Virus record (IMG/VR): IMGVR_UViG_3300013094_000017
Span: 124,001 to 188,000 of that record
Strand: one strand, 5' to 3'
Length of the DNA: 64,000 nt
From: a virus
Shown: positions 17,201-26,744 of the stretch, in pieces
Numbering within the stretch: position 1 is the stretch's first letter
Layout: the number at the start of each line of letters is the position of its first letter
Made by a program: the position numbers and the translations under genes
Notes under the pieces: generated by a model
Database searches by the model: none
Told to the model about the DNA's origin: nothing
What the model saw: the letters and a program-made list of their open reading frames with translations, nothing else

Positions 17201-20200
17201 ATCAGATATTTCAACAGCAACGATTGAACAATTATTCAACACTGTTACTAATATATTAACTAATGGCACTGTGGGAATTACTAATCAAATAATTTCAAAT
17301 AGTACAGCTTCTAGCGACCTTGGAATTATTAATGCATTTACTCTTGTACAGGCAAATAAACAGTTTATTGAAGACGAAGTAATAGCCTATGTTGATAGTC
17401 TTAATCCGTCATTTGTCTACGATCAAGTTAAATGTTCTAGAGATACTGGCTTAATTGTTAAAGCACTAGCACAAGATTTAATGTTTAGTGGGAACAGTCA
17501 AAGTACATTTGCAGGATTACAATATTGGAATCAAAATGGTTACGTTGGCGCTATTTCAAATGAATTAACCACTACAACCAATGCAATTACCTATATTAGA
17601 GATCTAGCAATTAAAGTAATAACATTAGATACTAGCGGAACACGCTATCAAACAGCCGTAGGTCAATGGACCACAGGCACAGCCGCTACTATAGCTGAAA
17701 CACAATCAGTTTATGACGACTTTAATCTAATCCTTGACATTATTACCAACGGAACAGCTAATGTAACTGATAGAATTGTTTCTAATAGCCTAACTACCAG
17801 CACTAATGCTAATGTATTAAATGCTTATGCCTTATTAGAAGAGAATAAAGCATATTTACAAGCAGAAGCCATTGCTTTTGTTGAAGCCAGCAAGGCATTT
17901 GGCTTTGTTTATGATCCAGGTAAATGCAGTCGCGATATAGGTTACATGGTTGATAGCATTTCATTCGACTTATTATACGGTGGAAATAGACAGGCTATTC
18001 AAAGCGGTGTTTATTATTACGGCTTCTCCAATACTGCTACGCAAGTGCCAAATGAACAGGCACAGGTAAGTGCTGCCTACGATTATATTAAGACTCTAGC
18101 TTCATATATTGTTACTGGACAGCGTGTTCCTACACAATATCAAAGTATTGTTCCGCAGATTATTTCTGCAACTACAGGCACAGGATATCAAGCATCTTTA
18201 ATTAACACTAACATTGATACTATTGTTAGCATTGTAAATGGTGGACCTACACTAGCAGGAACTCCGAGTCCGATATCATTAACTACATCGGGTGATATAC
18301 ACGATATTAATGCAGCAATGTTGTTAGATGCCAACATGGCGTTTATTCAAGCGGAAGTAATTGCGTATATTAACTATCTATATCCTACAGGATTTACCTA
18401 CGATAGAACCAAATGTCGTAGAGATGTTGGTTATATTTTAGATTGTGTATGTTTTGATTTATTAAACGGCGGTAATAGACAAAGTATTCAAGCAGGTGTA
18501 TATTATTATGGATTTAACACATCATCTAGTGTATTAACCTACGAAATAGCACAGATAACGGCTGCGTACAATCATATCAAAACAATTGCTAACAATATTG
18601 TACAAAATATTCCAATAACTCCGACCTCTGGAAATACATATTCACAGGTCACATTAGGATCTACTGCTACTATTGCTGAAGCTGAATACATTGCCAGCGA
18701 CATTGATATTATCACTGATATTATTAACACAGGTGATATTGATTTCTATCCTAAGACACCTATTAGTTTAACCGCAAGTGTTGATGCTAATATAGTTGCT
18801 ACCTACGATCTACTATTAGCCAACAGAGAATTCATACAAAATGAATTAATTGCCTACATCAATTATTATTTCGTTCAACCATTTGTGTATAATAAAGAAA
18901 AATGCGCACGTGATACTAAACTAATTGTTGATTCTATTGCACTTGACATATTATACGAAGGTAGTTCACAAAGTTCATTTGCTGCATTACAATATTGGAA
19001 CCAATCTGGATACACCGGAGCGATTGCTAGTGAATTAACAACTACAACTAATGCTATAATCTATGCTAAAGGTCTAGTACAATCATACATTGTTACTCCA
19101 GATGAAAGTGATCAAGTTGGACATTTATTCGATACTATTGTAAATGTTATTACACAAGTGACCACAGGCACTACTGATTTAATAGTTCCTAATGGTTTAC
19201 CATCACCGGTTGTCTCAGTAAATAATGCTTATGCCGCAATTATAGCAAATAAGAGCGTGATACAACAACAAACAGTTGATTATGTAAATGCTACTAACCC
19301 AGGTTTCGTTTATAATACATCAACCTGCTATAGAGATGTTGGCTACATTATAGATTGTGTGGCATTTGACCTATTACACACTGGAAATAGACAAAGTATT
19401 CAAGCAGGAGTTTATTATTTCAGCTTTAACGGAACATCTAACCTAGTTGATACAGTCAGTGGCAATCCTGAAATCCCACAATCTACTGCGGCCTACACCT
19501 ATTTGAAATATCTAATGAAACAGGTGTTATTAAACAATCCAATAACACGCAGTTATCAAGTAGTTTATCCTCAGGTAATTATTCCAGCATATATGGGAAT
19601 GGCCACTGTTATTCCTGGCGAACAAAATATTACAGTTGATGCTATTCACTATCTAAACGATTTAAGTTTAAATGTAATTAGTAATACTTCTGTACCTGTG
19701 GTACGTTCATCAACTGCACAGACTATGTACCCTAATTTTGAAGGCGGTGCTTATGCAGGTCCGGGTATAACTAGAAATTACAATACCATTGCCGATATTA
19801 TTCAAAATGGACCAAATGTAGCACCAGTACCGTTTGCTGGCAGTGGATTATTTGCTACCACAGGTGTTAGTTCAGACGATGTACGACAAAGTCCAACAGT
19901 TATTGCCCTATCTACAGTGACAACTGGCACATATTTGGTAACATTGTCAGGGTCAACCGTAGGTGATTCACAAAACGGTACATTGTATTTTGGTAAAACT
20001 GAGGTTTATCCAGCACAAGATGCAGATGTACCTGACGAATGGGCACAACGTCGCGTTGATGTATTAGGTTCTATGGGCGGTGCGCTGGTAGATGGCGGTG
20101 TAGTAAGTGCTCGTTCACCGATTCAGTCATTCGTATTTGACGCATATACTCAGGTTAACCAAGGCGGACGTGGGGTATATGTTACAAATAACGGCTACGC

Positions 20201-21689
20201 ACAGTTAGTATCTGTGTTTACAATTTTCTGTTCAACTGCGGTACAGGTTGACAACGGTGGCATTTGTTCTATTACTAACTCTAACAGTAACTTCGGTGAT
20301 CAATGTTTGGTGGCTAAAGGATATGGCAAATTAGAATTTAGTGGTACAGTGTTCAATCCTCCTTATCCAAGTTACCAGCCAAACGGTCAATATTATCCGA
20401 ATGGTTACTATCCTAAGAATGGTGTAGCGGAAATCTTCTTGCCAGATACTGCTAATCGTCCGCATATTGGTTTGGTAATGGAAATTGAACCGCCATTAGG
20501 TCATATTAACGAACAAGGTTATCCAGGATTCTTAAATGCTGCACCATCGTTGGCAACATTAACTACAGGAACTATCACAATTGATGGTATTGACACAACA
20601 GGTATTGCTGTGGGTAATAGAGTAGACATCCGTGATCAATACGGCAACACCTATTATGTTGCCGATGGCACAACAGTAGTTGATGTTAATTACCAAAGCA
20701 TCACATTGAACAAAGGATTGATCAGTGGCGGCGGTGATCCAACTAATAGTAATTACTTTAACTTATATTTCTCTGGCAATGCTTACTATACTGTACTGTC
20801 TAGTCAACTATCTGAAGCATATAATACAGGAACTAATGCTACTGTTATTCCTTCGGATCAAATAGGCCCAGAATTAGATGCATTAGCCTTCTTAAGAGAT
20901 TCTAGTCTAGGAAATGTATTAGTAGGTGCTAGTGTTGATCCTAGCTCAATAACGTTTATTGACAATAGTATTAACACAATTATCAGTATTGTAGGGGCAA
21001 GTGACCTAACTGCGGCACGTGCGGTTGTTCCAGCGCCATCTAAAGTAGGAACACCACCGAGTGGCGCAAGTCTAGCGATTACAACTATTAATAATAACAT
21101 TGAAGCAATAGTAACTGCTACGATTGCCCACGTTGTGACCACATTCCCTGATATTAGTTTACCTACAGGACTAGGAGCACCAACTGATTTAACCACCTAT
21201 CTAACAAATAAATGTGCTAGAGATATTAGATTAGTCCTAAGACAACTAGTATACGATCTAGAAACAGGTGGCAACTACTATTCAGCCTATGCTGGATTAA
21301 GTTATTGGATTCGTACAGGCACACATCACATCGTTGATCTTGGGGAAGCAGTTAATAATACTGCACTATTCCCAGATGGCGCTATTGTAAACTTCTATCA
21401 ACGTAGTTACATCAGTGCATCAGGATACTTGTTTGAGTATGTTGGTGCTGGAACTAACTATGGAGCACTACCTCAACGCGGAGTGGCTGATCCTGTACAA
21501 ACCAAAGAAGTAATACAGTTAAATAATGGTAAGGTGTTCTTTACGTCAACAGACCAAAACGGTGACTTTAGAATTGGTCCAGGATTAGTAGTAAGTCAAG
21601 CAACTGGTGTATTATCAGGACGCACATTTACTAAATCATTATTTGCAAACTTAACGCCATTCATATTGGCAATTGAAGGCGGAGGCTAA
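14265..21689 (+). CDS. Giant fibre/structural protein with helical repeats and beta-helix segments
   Basis: This 2,474-aa protein has, in order: a fibre-like N-terminus (residues 1-210, with the motif YELDVNGTINANNLRV); a right-handed beta-helix-like part (about 218-345, DGNDTNDGRAQDPSRACKTI, of the kind seen in pectate-lyase-fold tail proteins); ten divergent helical repeats of about 100-160 residues, each carrying KCxRDxGLIVDxxxxDLLxGGNxQSI; a second beta-helix part around 1,900-2,100 (GVYVTNNGYAQLVSVFTIFC); and a C-terminal DFRIGPGLVVSQATGVLSG segment. Comparable very large repeat proteins occur in cyanophage-type tails. AGGAG lies just upstream of the start. The role is inferred as a long tail fibre or whisker; no enzymatic residues are evident. 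Confidence 0.75.
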   Translation: MAIGRISGPLLSKNLLRDGVDLAFETDLLYLDVTDGRIGIRKSNPAYELDVNGTINANNLRVTYTGPGTGSATLGKLTINSGTISTTVGPVTIQPSGNDKINLVGDTTVTGNLHATGNITSDGDITIGDNANIDNVVFNAEIKSNIIPAATGLYTLGNENNSWATTYADTVVANALSSRGNIEITPHGGLLEINSDIRVSGKNPIGTAPVVTNVLYVTMDGNDTNDGRAQDPSRACKTISGAVRSPYYRPGTLIRVSSGHYYENNPILMQPNTAIIGDDLRTTSIEPINKTQDLFHVQSGCYLAQMQFLNGRSGLLPGPYVPGTNRGAFAVAFPPSVNGKKLDVYQSPYIQNCTNQSGPWLIDGTVFVPNQTIQVPTGVGMTQFEANTNTITVTVSEGVIKLGDNVISGPQDPGFFNARTLLLANIPFIEDQAITYINDLVLTATNTNDIGNPFYNFKYEQSKWSRDLGLIIQNIAYDATFGGNQKSVESGLAYYNGVVNLIEGQQTQFTTAINYVNTLSQAIIQNIAVTPVSTATTQVINTALVNGVIASDEINAGISIITNIINNGPGVAPAVFNSCGPENPSVSAEILLQANRTFLQEEVTAYVDAQYPTFEYKKDYCYRDVGLIVDAVSQDIIVGGNTKSIEAALSYFTGSKGDSSVAEQAITSNIELIKNIIVNGSATAPTPISGPNQGTGFSNAADLLTKNKLFLQSEISAYVRTIITLTPQQEALCYRDLGLIVDALSADTGAGGNVNSIYAALQYFSGMTNILPSNEITPLAQALDYMVTLCANIVKNTQNTNLYQKLISQVISLPVASLAEYNSAAANIDLITDIITVGPSAAPTDVPISLSMSTATTAYNAFRILTENKDFLSAEVTGYIDSVFGGGFNYNTGTCFRDTGLIVDSLAFDLLYQGNTQAIFAGSQYYNQSTYTGQIGRELTTTTNAIKYAKMLAELVAVNSTVTNLQAVSTQTFDLSNPGSDISTATIEQLFNTVTNILTNGTVGITNQIISNSTASSDLGIINAFTLVQANKQFIEDEVIAYVDSLNPSFVYDQVKCSRDTGLIVKALAQDLMFSGNSQSTFAGLQYWNQNGYVGAISNELTTTTNAITYIRDLAIKVITLDTSGTRYQTAVGQWTTGTAATIAETQSVYDDFNLILDIITNGTANVTDRIVSNSLTTSTNANVLNAYALLEENKAYLQAEAIAFVEASKAFGFVYDPGKCSRDIGYMVDSISFDLLYGGNRQAIQSGVYYYGFSNTATQVPNEQAQVSAAYDYIKTLASYIVTGQRVPTQYQSIVPQIISATTGTGYQASLINTNIDTIVSIVNGGPTLAGTPSPISLTTSGDIHDINAAMLLDANMAFIQAEVIAYINYLYPTGFTYDRTKCRRDVGYILDCVCFDLLNGGNRQSIQAGVYYYGFNTSSSVLTYEIAQITAAYNHIKTIANNIVQNIPITPTSGNTYSQVTLGSTATIAEAEYIASDIDIITDIINTGDIDFYPKTPISLTASVDANIVATYDLLLANREFIQNELIAYINYYFVQPFVYNKEKCARDTKLIVDSIALDILYEGSSQSSFAALQYWNQSGYTGAIASELTTTTNAIIYAKGLVQSYIVTPDESDQVGHLFDTIVNVITQVTTGTTDLIVPNGLPSPVVSVNNAYAAIIANKSVIQQQTVDYVNATNPGFVYNTSTCYRDVGYIIDCVAFDLLHTGNRQSIQAGVYYFSFNGTSNLVDTVSGNPEIPQSTAAYTYLKYLMKQVLLNNPITRSYQVVYPQVIIPAYMGMATVIPGEQNITVDAIHYLNDLSLNVISNTSVPVVRSSTAQTMYPNFEGGAYAGPGITRNYNTIADIIQNGPNVAPVPFAGSGLFATTGVSSDDVRQSPTVIALSTVTTGTYLVTLSGSTVGDSQNGTLYFGKTEVYPAQDADVPDEWAQRRVDVLGSMGGALVDGGVVSARSPIQSFVFDAYTQVNQGGRGVYVTNNGYAQLVSVFTIFCSTAVQVDNGGICSITNSNSNFGDQCLVAKGYGKLEFSGTVFNPPYPSYQPNGQYYPNGYYPKNGVAEIFLPDTANRPHIGLVMEIEPPLGHINEQGYPGFLNAAPSLATLTTGTITIDGIDTTGIAVGNRVDIRDQYGNTYYVADGTTVVDVNYQSITLNKGLISGGGDPTNSNYFNLYFSGNAYYTVLSSQLSEAYNTGTNATVIPSDQIGPELDALAFLRDSSLGNVLVGASVDPSSITFIDNSINTIISIVGASDLTAARAVVPAPSKVGTPPSGASLAITTINNNIEAIVTATIAHVVTTFPDISLPTGLGAPTDLTTYLTNKCARDIRLVLRQLVYDLETGGNYYSAYAGLSYWIRTGTHHIVDLGEAVNNTALFPDGAIVNFYQRSYISASGYLFEYVGAGTNYGALPQRGVADPVQTKEVIQLNNGKVFFTSTDQNGDFRIGPGLVVSQATGVLSGRTFTKSLFANLTPFILAIEGGG
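15630..21310 (+). repeat. Ten-copy helical protein repeat (CxRDxG...GGN)
   Basis: Within the 2,474-aa protein the motif [Y/N]xxxKCxRDxGLIVDxxxxDxxxGGNxxSIxAxxxYY occurs ten times. Examples are WSRDLGLI, CYRDVGLI, CFRDTGLI, CSRDTGLI, CSRDIGYM, CRRDVGYI, CARDTKLI and CARDIRLV. Each repeat then carries an ExxxTxxAxxYIKxLA helix, and eight or so have an INxxxLLxANxxFIQxEVIAYI helix upstream. Copies are divergent, so this is an old array. Confidence 0.8.
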
Positions 21690-21700
21690 GAGGAAAGATT

Positions 21701-22096
21701 ATGGCATTAATACCATTAAACACGTTTAAAACAAAAACAGCGATATTACAAGGTGATTGGACCTACGGAACAACCGCCACGGTATATACAGCACCAATTG
21801 GCGTTACATCAATTATATTAATGACACAGGTAGCTAATGTTAGCACACAGACTCATACAGTTACATTTGCTCATTCAAGAAATTTTCCAATATTTGCCGA
21901 TGCACAAGGTAATGGAGCTCAACCAGCAGGTGTAGTTACTGAATTGATACAACAATTTGCTATTCCGACTAATGATGCGGCTAGTCTAACCACTGGTAAA
22001 ATGATTATTGAAAGTCTTGACAGTGTAATTTGTTATGCAGATGCAGATGGTGTAATGAAATTAACTATGAGTATCTTGGAGACAGCTAATGCCTAG
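21701..22096 (+). CDS. Small virion structural protein
   Basis: A 131-aa protein, all-beta in pattern (VYTAPIGVTSIILMTQVANV, THTVTFAHSRNF), of the small-sandwich type often placed next to fibre genes. AGAGGAAAG precedes the ATG. Its stop overlaps the start of the next fibre gene by 8 nt, so the two are probably co-translated and may act together. Could be a fibre-attachment or capping protein; this is inference. Confidence 0.55.
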   Translation: MALIPLNTFKTKTAILQGDWTYGTTATVYTAPIGVTSIILMTQVANVSTQTHTVTFAHSRNFPIFADAQGNGAQPAGVVTELIQQFAIPTNDAASLTTGKMIIESLDSVICYADADGVMKLTMSILETANA

Positions 22097-25000
22097 TTTA
22101 ATTAGCGGCCGCACACTTGTTACCAGCGCACCGAATCTACAAGATAGCCGCTATCAATTCCTAAATCTAGCCCAAGCACAACCTGCGCTTGGCCCTACTC
22201 CTTCAACTAGCACAGGATATACTCTAGTTGCTGGACCAAACGGCTCGGTAGCCTACACAAATAGTTTAGGAAATTTAATATTCTCAACAGGTACTATTAG
22301 TACAAACTTACCTAATGAAAATATAACATTAGTTACAACTGGCACAGGCATTATACAATTATCGTCTAGTCTAGTAAGTGTTGATGTTGCAATGACATTT
22401 ACCAATGTATCAGGGTATATAGATCTAGGCGGTCGCCCTAGTTATCGTATTCCAAATTACTACGAAGGTATCACACCACCAGACAACACACAGTTCTGGG
22501 CAGGCGACCAATGGTATGATCAGGTTAATGATGTCTTATATGAATACACCTTAGACGACAGCGGCCCATCGTGGGTAGATATTACAGGTCCGTTCTTTAG
22601 TACATCAGTATCAAACGGATTTATAGGCAGTGGTGGCGGAGGCAGCGGCAATGGATATACCGGATCTAAAGGTGATGTAGGTCCAAGTGGTGGATATACT
22701 GGCTCACGAGGTAGTCAAGGATATTATGGAAGTCGAGGTTACATAGGTAGTATCGGTACAGGTTACCAAGGTAGTCAAGGTACTACTGGATATACGGGTA
22801 GTTTTGGAAATCAAGGATACACAGGTAGCCGAGCATATACTGGTAGTACTGGTTATGTTGGATCACAAGGTATATCAGGATACTACGGTAGCCAAGGAAC
22901 ATTAGGTTATACTGGCAGTCGCGGCTTTACCGGCAGCACAGGTTATGTCGGATCACAGGGCATTACTGGATACACAGGCAGTTTGGGATATGTAGGTAGC
23001 CGCGGTTACACAGGTAGTCGAGGTGACACAGGGTATACCGGTAGTCAAGGTGCTATGGGATATACTGGTAGTCTGGGATATTTCGGTAGTCAAGGATACA
23101 CCGGAAGCCAAGGCATTACAGGATATATTGGTTCACAAGGCCTTCAAGGATATTTCGGAAGCCAAGGATATTTCGGAAGCCAAGGCTACACTGGATCGCA
23201 AGGTATTCAAGGTATTCAAGGTAACACGGGATTTAATGGTAGCTTTGGTTACACAGGTAGTCGAGGCATTACTGGATACTACGGATCGCAAGGTATTGTA
23301 GGGTTTACTGGATCACAGGGCTATTTTGGTAGTCAAGGGTATTTTGGTAGTCGAGGAGTTACAGGATTTGATGGTAGTCAAGGGGTTATCGGCTATACCG
23401 GATCACAGGGCTACACCGGATCACAGGGATTCTTTGGATCACAAGGAGTGGTTGGATTTAACGGTAGCCGTGGCGACCTTGGATACACTGGTAGTCAAGC
23501 GTATACTGGTAGTATAGGCTTTGTCGGTAGTCAAGGCACTGTTGGATATAATGGATCACTTGGTGGCATCGGATATGCTGGTAGTATTGGATATACTGGA
23601 TCACAAGGGGTAGTAGGATATGTTGGCTCGCAAGGTGACCTCGGCTATGCTGGTAGTATTGGATATACTGGATCACAAGGGGTAGTAGGATATGTTGGCT
23701 CGCAAGGTGACATCGGATATGTAGGTAGCTTAGGATATGCGGGCAGTGTCGGATATGTCGGTAGCCAAGGGCTTGGATATACAGGAAGCCAAGCGTATAC
23801 TGGTAGCATAGGTTTTGTTGGTAGTCAAGGAATTATTGGGTATACTGGTAGTATTGGTGGCATTGGATATACAGGTAGTATCGGGTACACTGGTAGTCAA
23901 GGCACACTTGGTTATTTTGGTAGCTATGGGTATACAGGTAGTGTCGGATATACAGGCAGTCGTGGGTATACTGGCAGCATTGGCTATGTAGGCAGCATTG
24001 GCTACGTAGGTAGTTCAGGAGCATTTGGTGCTATTGGATTTACTGGAAGTCAAGGTAATATTGGATATGTAGGCAGCATCGGATATGTAGGTAGTCAAGG
24101 ACTTGGTTATGCTGGTAGTGTAGGTATTGGGTACACAGGTAGTCTAGGCTATGTTGGTTCAATAGGATATACCGGAAGTCAGGGTATTACTGGTTATGTT
24201 GGATCATTCGGTAGTCAAGGTATAATTGGTTACGTCGGAAGTATTGGTTATGTAGGTAGCACAGGATCGTTTGGTGCAATTGGATTTACAGGTAGTACTG
24301 GTTATGTTGGCAGTCAAGGCATTACTGGTTACACAGGTAGTACCGGAGCCGCAGGTGCGGGCGGATACCTAGGTAGTATCGGCTATACCGGTAGTCAAGG
24401 TGCTACGGGATATCTCGGTAGTCAAGGTAATATTGGCAATATAGGATATGCAGGTAGTCGCGGAGTAACTGGATTTAATGGTAGTCAAGGCTCTATTGGA
24501 TATTCGGGTAGTATCGGCTATACTGGTAGTGCAAGTACTGTACAGGGACCAACGGGATATACAGGCAGCGGAAGCGCCTCGGTGTCAGCAACACCGACCT
24601 CAATTGGTAGTGTTTATGCCTATACAACCTCAACCCGAAACAATACCGCATTAGGCTACTGTGCCGGCAATACAACAATGGTCGGTCGTAGTAATGTTGC
24701 TATTGGATACGGAGCTTTGGGTGTAAACACCTATGGTTCCAATAATATAGCAATGGGCTGTTTTGCATTAACATTTAATACCGCTGGATGTGCCAATGTC
24801 GCATTAGGATACAGTGCAATGCACGACAACTGCTACGGTGGATGTAATATTGCCCTAGGATGGCAGGCTTTATATGCTAATCAAACTGGTTGCAATAATA
24901 TTGCAATTGGATGTACAGCATTAGTTAATGCAAATAATACTGGAACTAACATTGGTATAGGTGCTGCTGCTGGTATTAATATTACAACTGGTATTAATAA

Positions 25001-26741
25001 TACTGTTATTGGTTCATTACCAGCCGCTGCTGGTTGTGTATGTACAGTATTAATTGGTGCAGGTACCTGTGAACGTATACTTGTAAATGACAGCGGTATG
25101 ACCATCAATGGATTATACACTGTAAGTACAGCATCGGCTGTAGTAGCAGCTACTCCAACAGTATTAGGTACTGTTTACGCTTATACTCCAAGTACTTACG
25201 GTAATGTATTTGTCGGTTATTGTGCCGGTAATAATACAGTAACTGGCGGCGGCAATATTGCCCTAGGAGGTGCTTCACTTAGAAATGTCACAACCGGCGG
25301 TAACAATATTGCCATCGGTGGTAGTGGTACACTTTGCAGTCTTAACATAGGTAGCAATAATATTGCTATCGGGTCTCACACATTATCTGCAACTACTAGC
25401 AGTTATGCTAACATAGCAATAGGACATGGGTCATTGTCCTGTAACTCTACAGGACAATGTAATATTGCTTTGGGGTGTAGCCTTTATTATAATACCTACG
25501 GCAATAATAACATTGCAATGGGAGCTGGGGCATTGTTCTGTAACTCTACAGGCACTAACAACTTTGCAGCAGGGTGGGATAGTTTAAAATCAAATTTATC
25601 CGGCTGCGATAACATTGCAATCGGCTATAACGCAAACAGTAACGGTGGTGGCTCGTGTAATATCGCACTCGGAGCTAATGCACTTGGTGGTATTTGCTTC
25701 ACAAGCACAAACAATATCGGTATTGGTGCGTGTACCTTAGCTAATCCGTTTGGCGGCGCTGGATCTTGCAACATTGCAATCGGGTGCTATGCATTTGGTT
25801 GCTTAACTGGTGGGTTTGGTAATAATATTGGTATTGGTGTATGTGCAGGGTATGGTATTAATAACGGTGGGAATAATACTGTTATTGGTAATCTAGTAGG
25901 AGGCTGTACTTGCCAATATACTGTATTAATCGGCGCAGGTACATGTGAACGTATTCGTGTTGATAACAGCGGATTATATATTAACGGAACAATATTTACA
26001 GCAGGCGGCGGATACACAGGTAGTGTTGGTTATATTGGATCAGCAGGCTCTGCAGGAACAAATGGATATACCGGTAGTACTGGTTACGTAGGATCACAAG
26101 GTATAGGCTATGCTGGTAGTATCGGGACCGGATATACCGGCAGTGCGAGTACCGTACAAGGACCACTTGGATATACTGGTAGTATCGGCTACGCAGGTAG
26201 CATTGGATATGTAGGCAGTGCTAGTAGCATAATTGGTTACACTGGTAGTAGTGGTGCTGCATCCTATCAAGGATATACTGGATCACAAGGTATTGGATAC
26301 GTGGGCAGTATTGGATATGTAGGTAGCACAGGTCCGGGAGTATCAACTTCTACTAATATGCAGGTTAATAGCCTAGGTGTTGGAGTAGTAGCATCAGGAA
26401 CAACTGGCGAAATACGTGCTACCAATGCCATTACTTCTTACTACTCAGATGAAAGATTGAAGACCAATCTTGGCAACATACCTAATGCACTAGACAAGTT
26501 ATTAACATTAGATGGGTTCTACTATGAAGCCAATCAACTAGCACAGACATTAGGCTATGCAGTTAAACGAGAAGTAGGTATATCAGCACAACAGGTGCAA
26601 AAAGTATTGCCAGAAGTAGTAACGCCGGCACCGATTGATAGTCAATACCTAACTGTGTATTATGAAAGATTAGTGCCATTGTTGATAGAAGCAATTAAAG
26701 AATTGAAAGCAGAAGTTGATCAATTAAAAGGAAAGAATTAA
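22089..26741 (+). CDS. Collagen-like tail fibre with S74 chaperone
   Basis: This 1,550-aa fibre is modular. Residues 1-185 form an attachment region. Residues 189-827 are an almost unbroken Gly-X-Y tract (GYTGSQG type). About 835-1305 carry NIAIG solenoid repeats closed twice by a TVLIGAGTCERI cap. A second Gly-X-Y tract follows at about 1306-1418. The C-terminal 100 residues are a peptidase S74 intramolecular chaperone, with SDERLK containing the Ser1453-Lys1458 dyad spacing. S74 domains trimerise the fibre and then cut themselves off. The gene overlaps the preceding small gene by 8 nt and uses GGAGA inside it as ribosome-binding site. A receptor-binding fibre is the likely role. Confidence 0.9.
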   Translation: MPSLISGRTLVTSAPNLQDSRYQFLNLAQAQPALGPTPSTSTGYTLVAGPNGSVAYTNSLGNLIFSTGTISTNLPNENITLVTTGTGIIQLSSSLVSVDVAMTFTNVSGYIDLGGRPSYRIPNYYEGITPPDNTQFWAGDQWYDQVNDVLYEYTLDDSGPSWVDITGPFFSTSVSNGFIGSGGGGSGNGYTGSKGDVGPSGGYTGSRGSQGYYGSRGYIGSIGTGYQGSQGTTGYTGSFGNQGYTGSRAYTGSTGYVGSQGISGYYGSQGTLGYTGSRGFTGSTGYVGSQGITGYTGSLGYVGSRGYTGSRGDTGYTGSQGAMGYTGSLGYFGSQGYTGSQGITGYIGSQGLQGYFGSQGYFGSQGYTGSQGIQGIQGNTGFNGSFGYTGSRGITGYYGSQGIVGFTGSQGYFGSQGYFGSRGVTGFDGSQGVIGYTGSQGYTGSQGFFGSQGVVGFNGSRGDLGYTGSQAYTGSIGFVGSQGTVGYNGSLGGIGYAGSIGYTGSQGVVGYVGSQGDLGYAGSIGYTGSQGVVGYVGSQGDIGYVGSLGYAGSVGYVGSQGLGYTGSQAYTGSIGFVGSQGIIGYTGSIGGIGYTGSIGYTGSQGTLGYFGSYGYTGSVGYTGSRGYTGSIGYVGSIGYVGSSGAFGAIGFTGSQGNIGYVGSIGYVGSQGLGYAGSVGIGYTGSLGYVGSIGYTGSQGITGYVGSFGSQGIIGYVGSIGYVGSTGSFGAIGFTGSTGYVGSQGITGYTGSTGAAGAGGYLGSIGYTGSQGATGYLGSQGNIGNIGYAGSRGVTGFNGSQGSIGYSGSIGYTGSASTVQGPTGYTGSGSASVSATPTSIGSVYAYTTSTRNNTALGYCAGNTTMVGRSNVAIGYGALGVNTYGSNNIAMGCFALTFNTAGCANVALGYSAMHDNCYGGCNIALGWQALYANQTGCNNIAIGCTALVNANNTGTNIGIGAAAGINITTGINNTVIGSLPAAAGCVCTVLIGAGTCERILVNDSGMTINGLYTVSTASAVVAATPTVLGTVYAYTPSTYGNVFVGYCAGNNTVTGGGNIALGGASLRNVTTGGNNIAIGGSGTLCSLNIGSNNIAIGSHTLSATTSSYANIAIGHGSLSCNSTGQCNIALGCSLYYNTYGNNNIAMGAGALFCNSTGTNNFAAGWDSLKSNLSGCDNIAIGYNANSNGGGSCNIALGANALGGICFTSTNNIGIGACTLANPFGGAGSCNIAIGCYAFGCLTGGFGNNIGIGVCAGYGINNGGNNTVIGNLVGGCTCQYTVLIGAGTCERIRVDNSGLYINGTIFTAGGGYTGSVGYIGSAGSAGTNGYTGSTGYVGSQGIGYAGSIGTGYTGSASTVQGPLGYTGSIGYAGSIGYVGSASSIIGYTGSSGAASYQGYTGSQGIGYVGSIGYVGSTGPGVSTSTNMQVNSLGVGVVASGTTGEIRATNAITSYYSDERLKTNLGNIPNALDKLLTLDGFYYEANQLAQTLGYAVKREVGISAQQVQKVLPEVVTPAPIDSQYLTVYYERLVPLLIEAIKELKAEVDQLKGKN
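22653..24570 (+). repeat. Collagen-like Gly-X-Y tract
   Basis: About 640 residues in Gly-X-Y register, dominated by GYTGSQG, GYVGSIG, GYFGSQG and GYAGS. Proline is nearly absent and Tyr, Thr, Ser, Gln and Val fill X and Y. At DNA level the copies share near-identical blocks such as ggatatactggtagt. Confidence 0.9.
24640..25980 (+). repeat. NxAIG solenoid repeats, first array
   Basis: Runs of a roughly 17-residue unit (N-N-I-A-I-G-x-x-A-L-x-x-N-T-T-G-x) resembling the head repeats of trimeric adhesins. Two blocks, each ended by CTVLIGAGTCERI or YTVLIGAGTCERI followed by a GLYING or GMTING strand. Confidence 0.8.
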
Positions 26742-26744
26742 GAT

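Noticed and set aside
24640-26741. Bacterial trimeric autotransporter (YadA-type) gene
   Set aside because: No signal peptide and no C-terminal membrane anchor; the end is an S74 phage chaperone and neighbours are phage genes.
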